A stretch of DNA of 5,742 nt from JAENWH01 sp038248745 (lineage in GTDB: Bacteria > Bacillota > Clostridia > Peptostreptococcales > Anaerovoracaceae): positions 1 through 5,742 of the forward strand of contig JBBRXC010000104.1 of assembly GCA_038248745.1 (NCBI GenBank), given 5' to 3'. Made by a program: the position numbers and the translations under genes. Below, piece after piece: positions 5,609 through 5,742 of this stretch (the stretch's first letter is position 1; the number at the start of each line of letters is the position of its first letter). Below the pieces are notes generated by a model. It ran no database searches. It saw only the letters and a list, made by a program, of their open reading frames with translations, and had not been told where the DNA came from.

Positions 5609-5742
5609 ATGGCTTTTGGATTGTTTAAAAAGAAAGAAACTGGCGCAGACTCCATTTTTTTTGGTGGGAAAATATTTACCCAGGACCCAAATAATGAGCA
5701 AGTCACCGCTGTTGCCTGTAAAAACGGCAAAGTCATGGCAGT
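5609..5742 (+). CDS. Amidohydrolase (YtcJ / Amidohydro_3-like), N-terminal fragment
   Basis: Only the first 44 codons are present before the window ends. AAGGAGG at 5597-5603 overlaps the alr TAA (5596-5598) and sits five bases before ATG at 5609, so translation start and operon linkage are well supported. After a short lysine-rich lead (GLFKKKE), the stretch ADSIFFGGKIFTQDPNNEQVTAVACKNGKVMA has the beta-strand pattern of the N-terminal composite domain of amidohydrolases, with the usual order of 'NGKI-T-D', 'A-A--' and 'dGKI-AVG'. This fits the YtcJ-like branch of metal-dependent hydrolases. The metal-binding HxH motif would lie just beyond the edge. The substrate is unknown. Placement after alr would allow a role on N-acylated or D-amino acid compounds, but that is conjecture. 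Confidence 0.72.
   Translation, partial: MAFGLFKKKETGADSIFFGGKIFTQDPNNEQVTAVACKNGKVMA

Overview
The window looks like an ordinary chromosomal segment of a moderately AT-rich Gram-positive bacterium, most likely a member of the Firmicutes and perhaps of the Clostridia. The basis is strong AGGAG-type ribosome binding sites before nearly every gene, sigma-A-like promoters with 16-17 base spacers, a tRNA gene with an encoded CCA end, and protein families common in that group. No species can be named from the sequence alone. I see no phage, insertion sequence, CRISPR array or integrase.

Layout, left to right. Positions 1-393 hold the C-terminal half of a membrane protein of the long TspO-like 'tryptophan-rich sensory protein' family (+ strand). 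It converges on a DHA3/MefA-like MFS exporter (457-1662, - strand), with a terminator-like hairpin between them. Upstream of the exporter, on the same strand, lies an unlisted tRNA-Arg(CCU) gene (1751-1825) with its own promoter. A second, unrelated MFS transporter (1976-3211, + strand) diverges from the tRNA. Its 3' flank (3212-3402) holds a terminator-like hairpin and two small tandem repeat arrays. A trimeric-type purine nucleoside phosphorylase (3403-4236, - strand) converges on it. A 225-base divergent promoter region (4237-4461) separates the phosphorylase from an alanine racemase (4462-5598, + strand). The start of an amidohydrolase of the YtcJ/Amidohydro_3 type (5609 to the edge) follows immediately and is probably co-transcribed with the racemase.

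Functionally this is a mix: two drug- or metabolite-export candidates, purine salvage, and D-alanine supply for the cell wall. I find no convincing undescribed system. The points most worth a second look are the replacement by alanine of the normally carbamylated lysine in the alanine racemase, a TTGATTAG/CTAATCAA-like motif shared by the divergent phosphorylase and racemase promoters, a dyad over the putative promoter of the second MFS gene, the tandem repeats after that gene, and the weak G1-U72 end pair in the tRNA-Arg.
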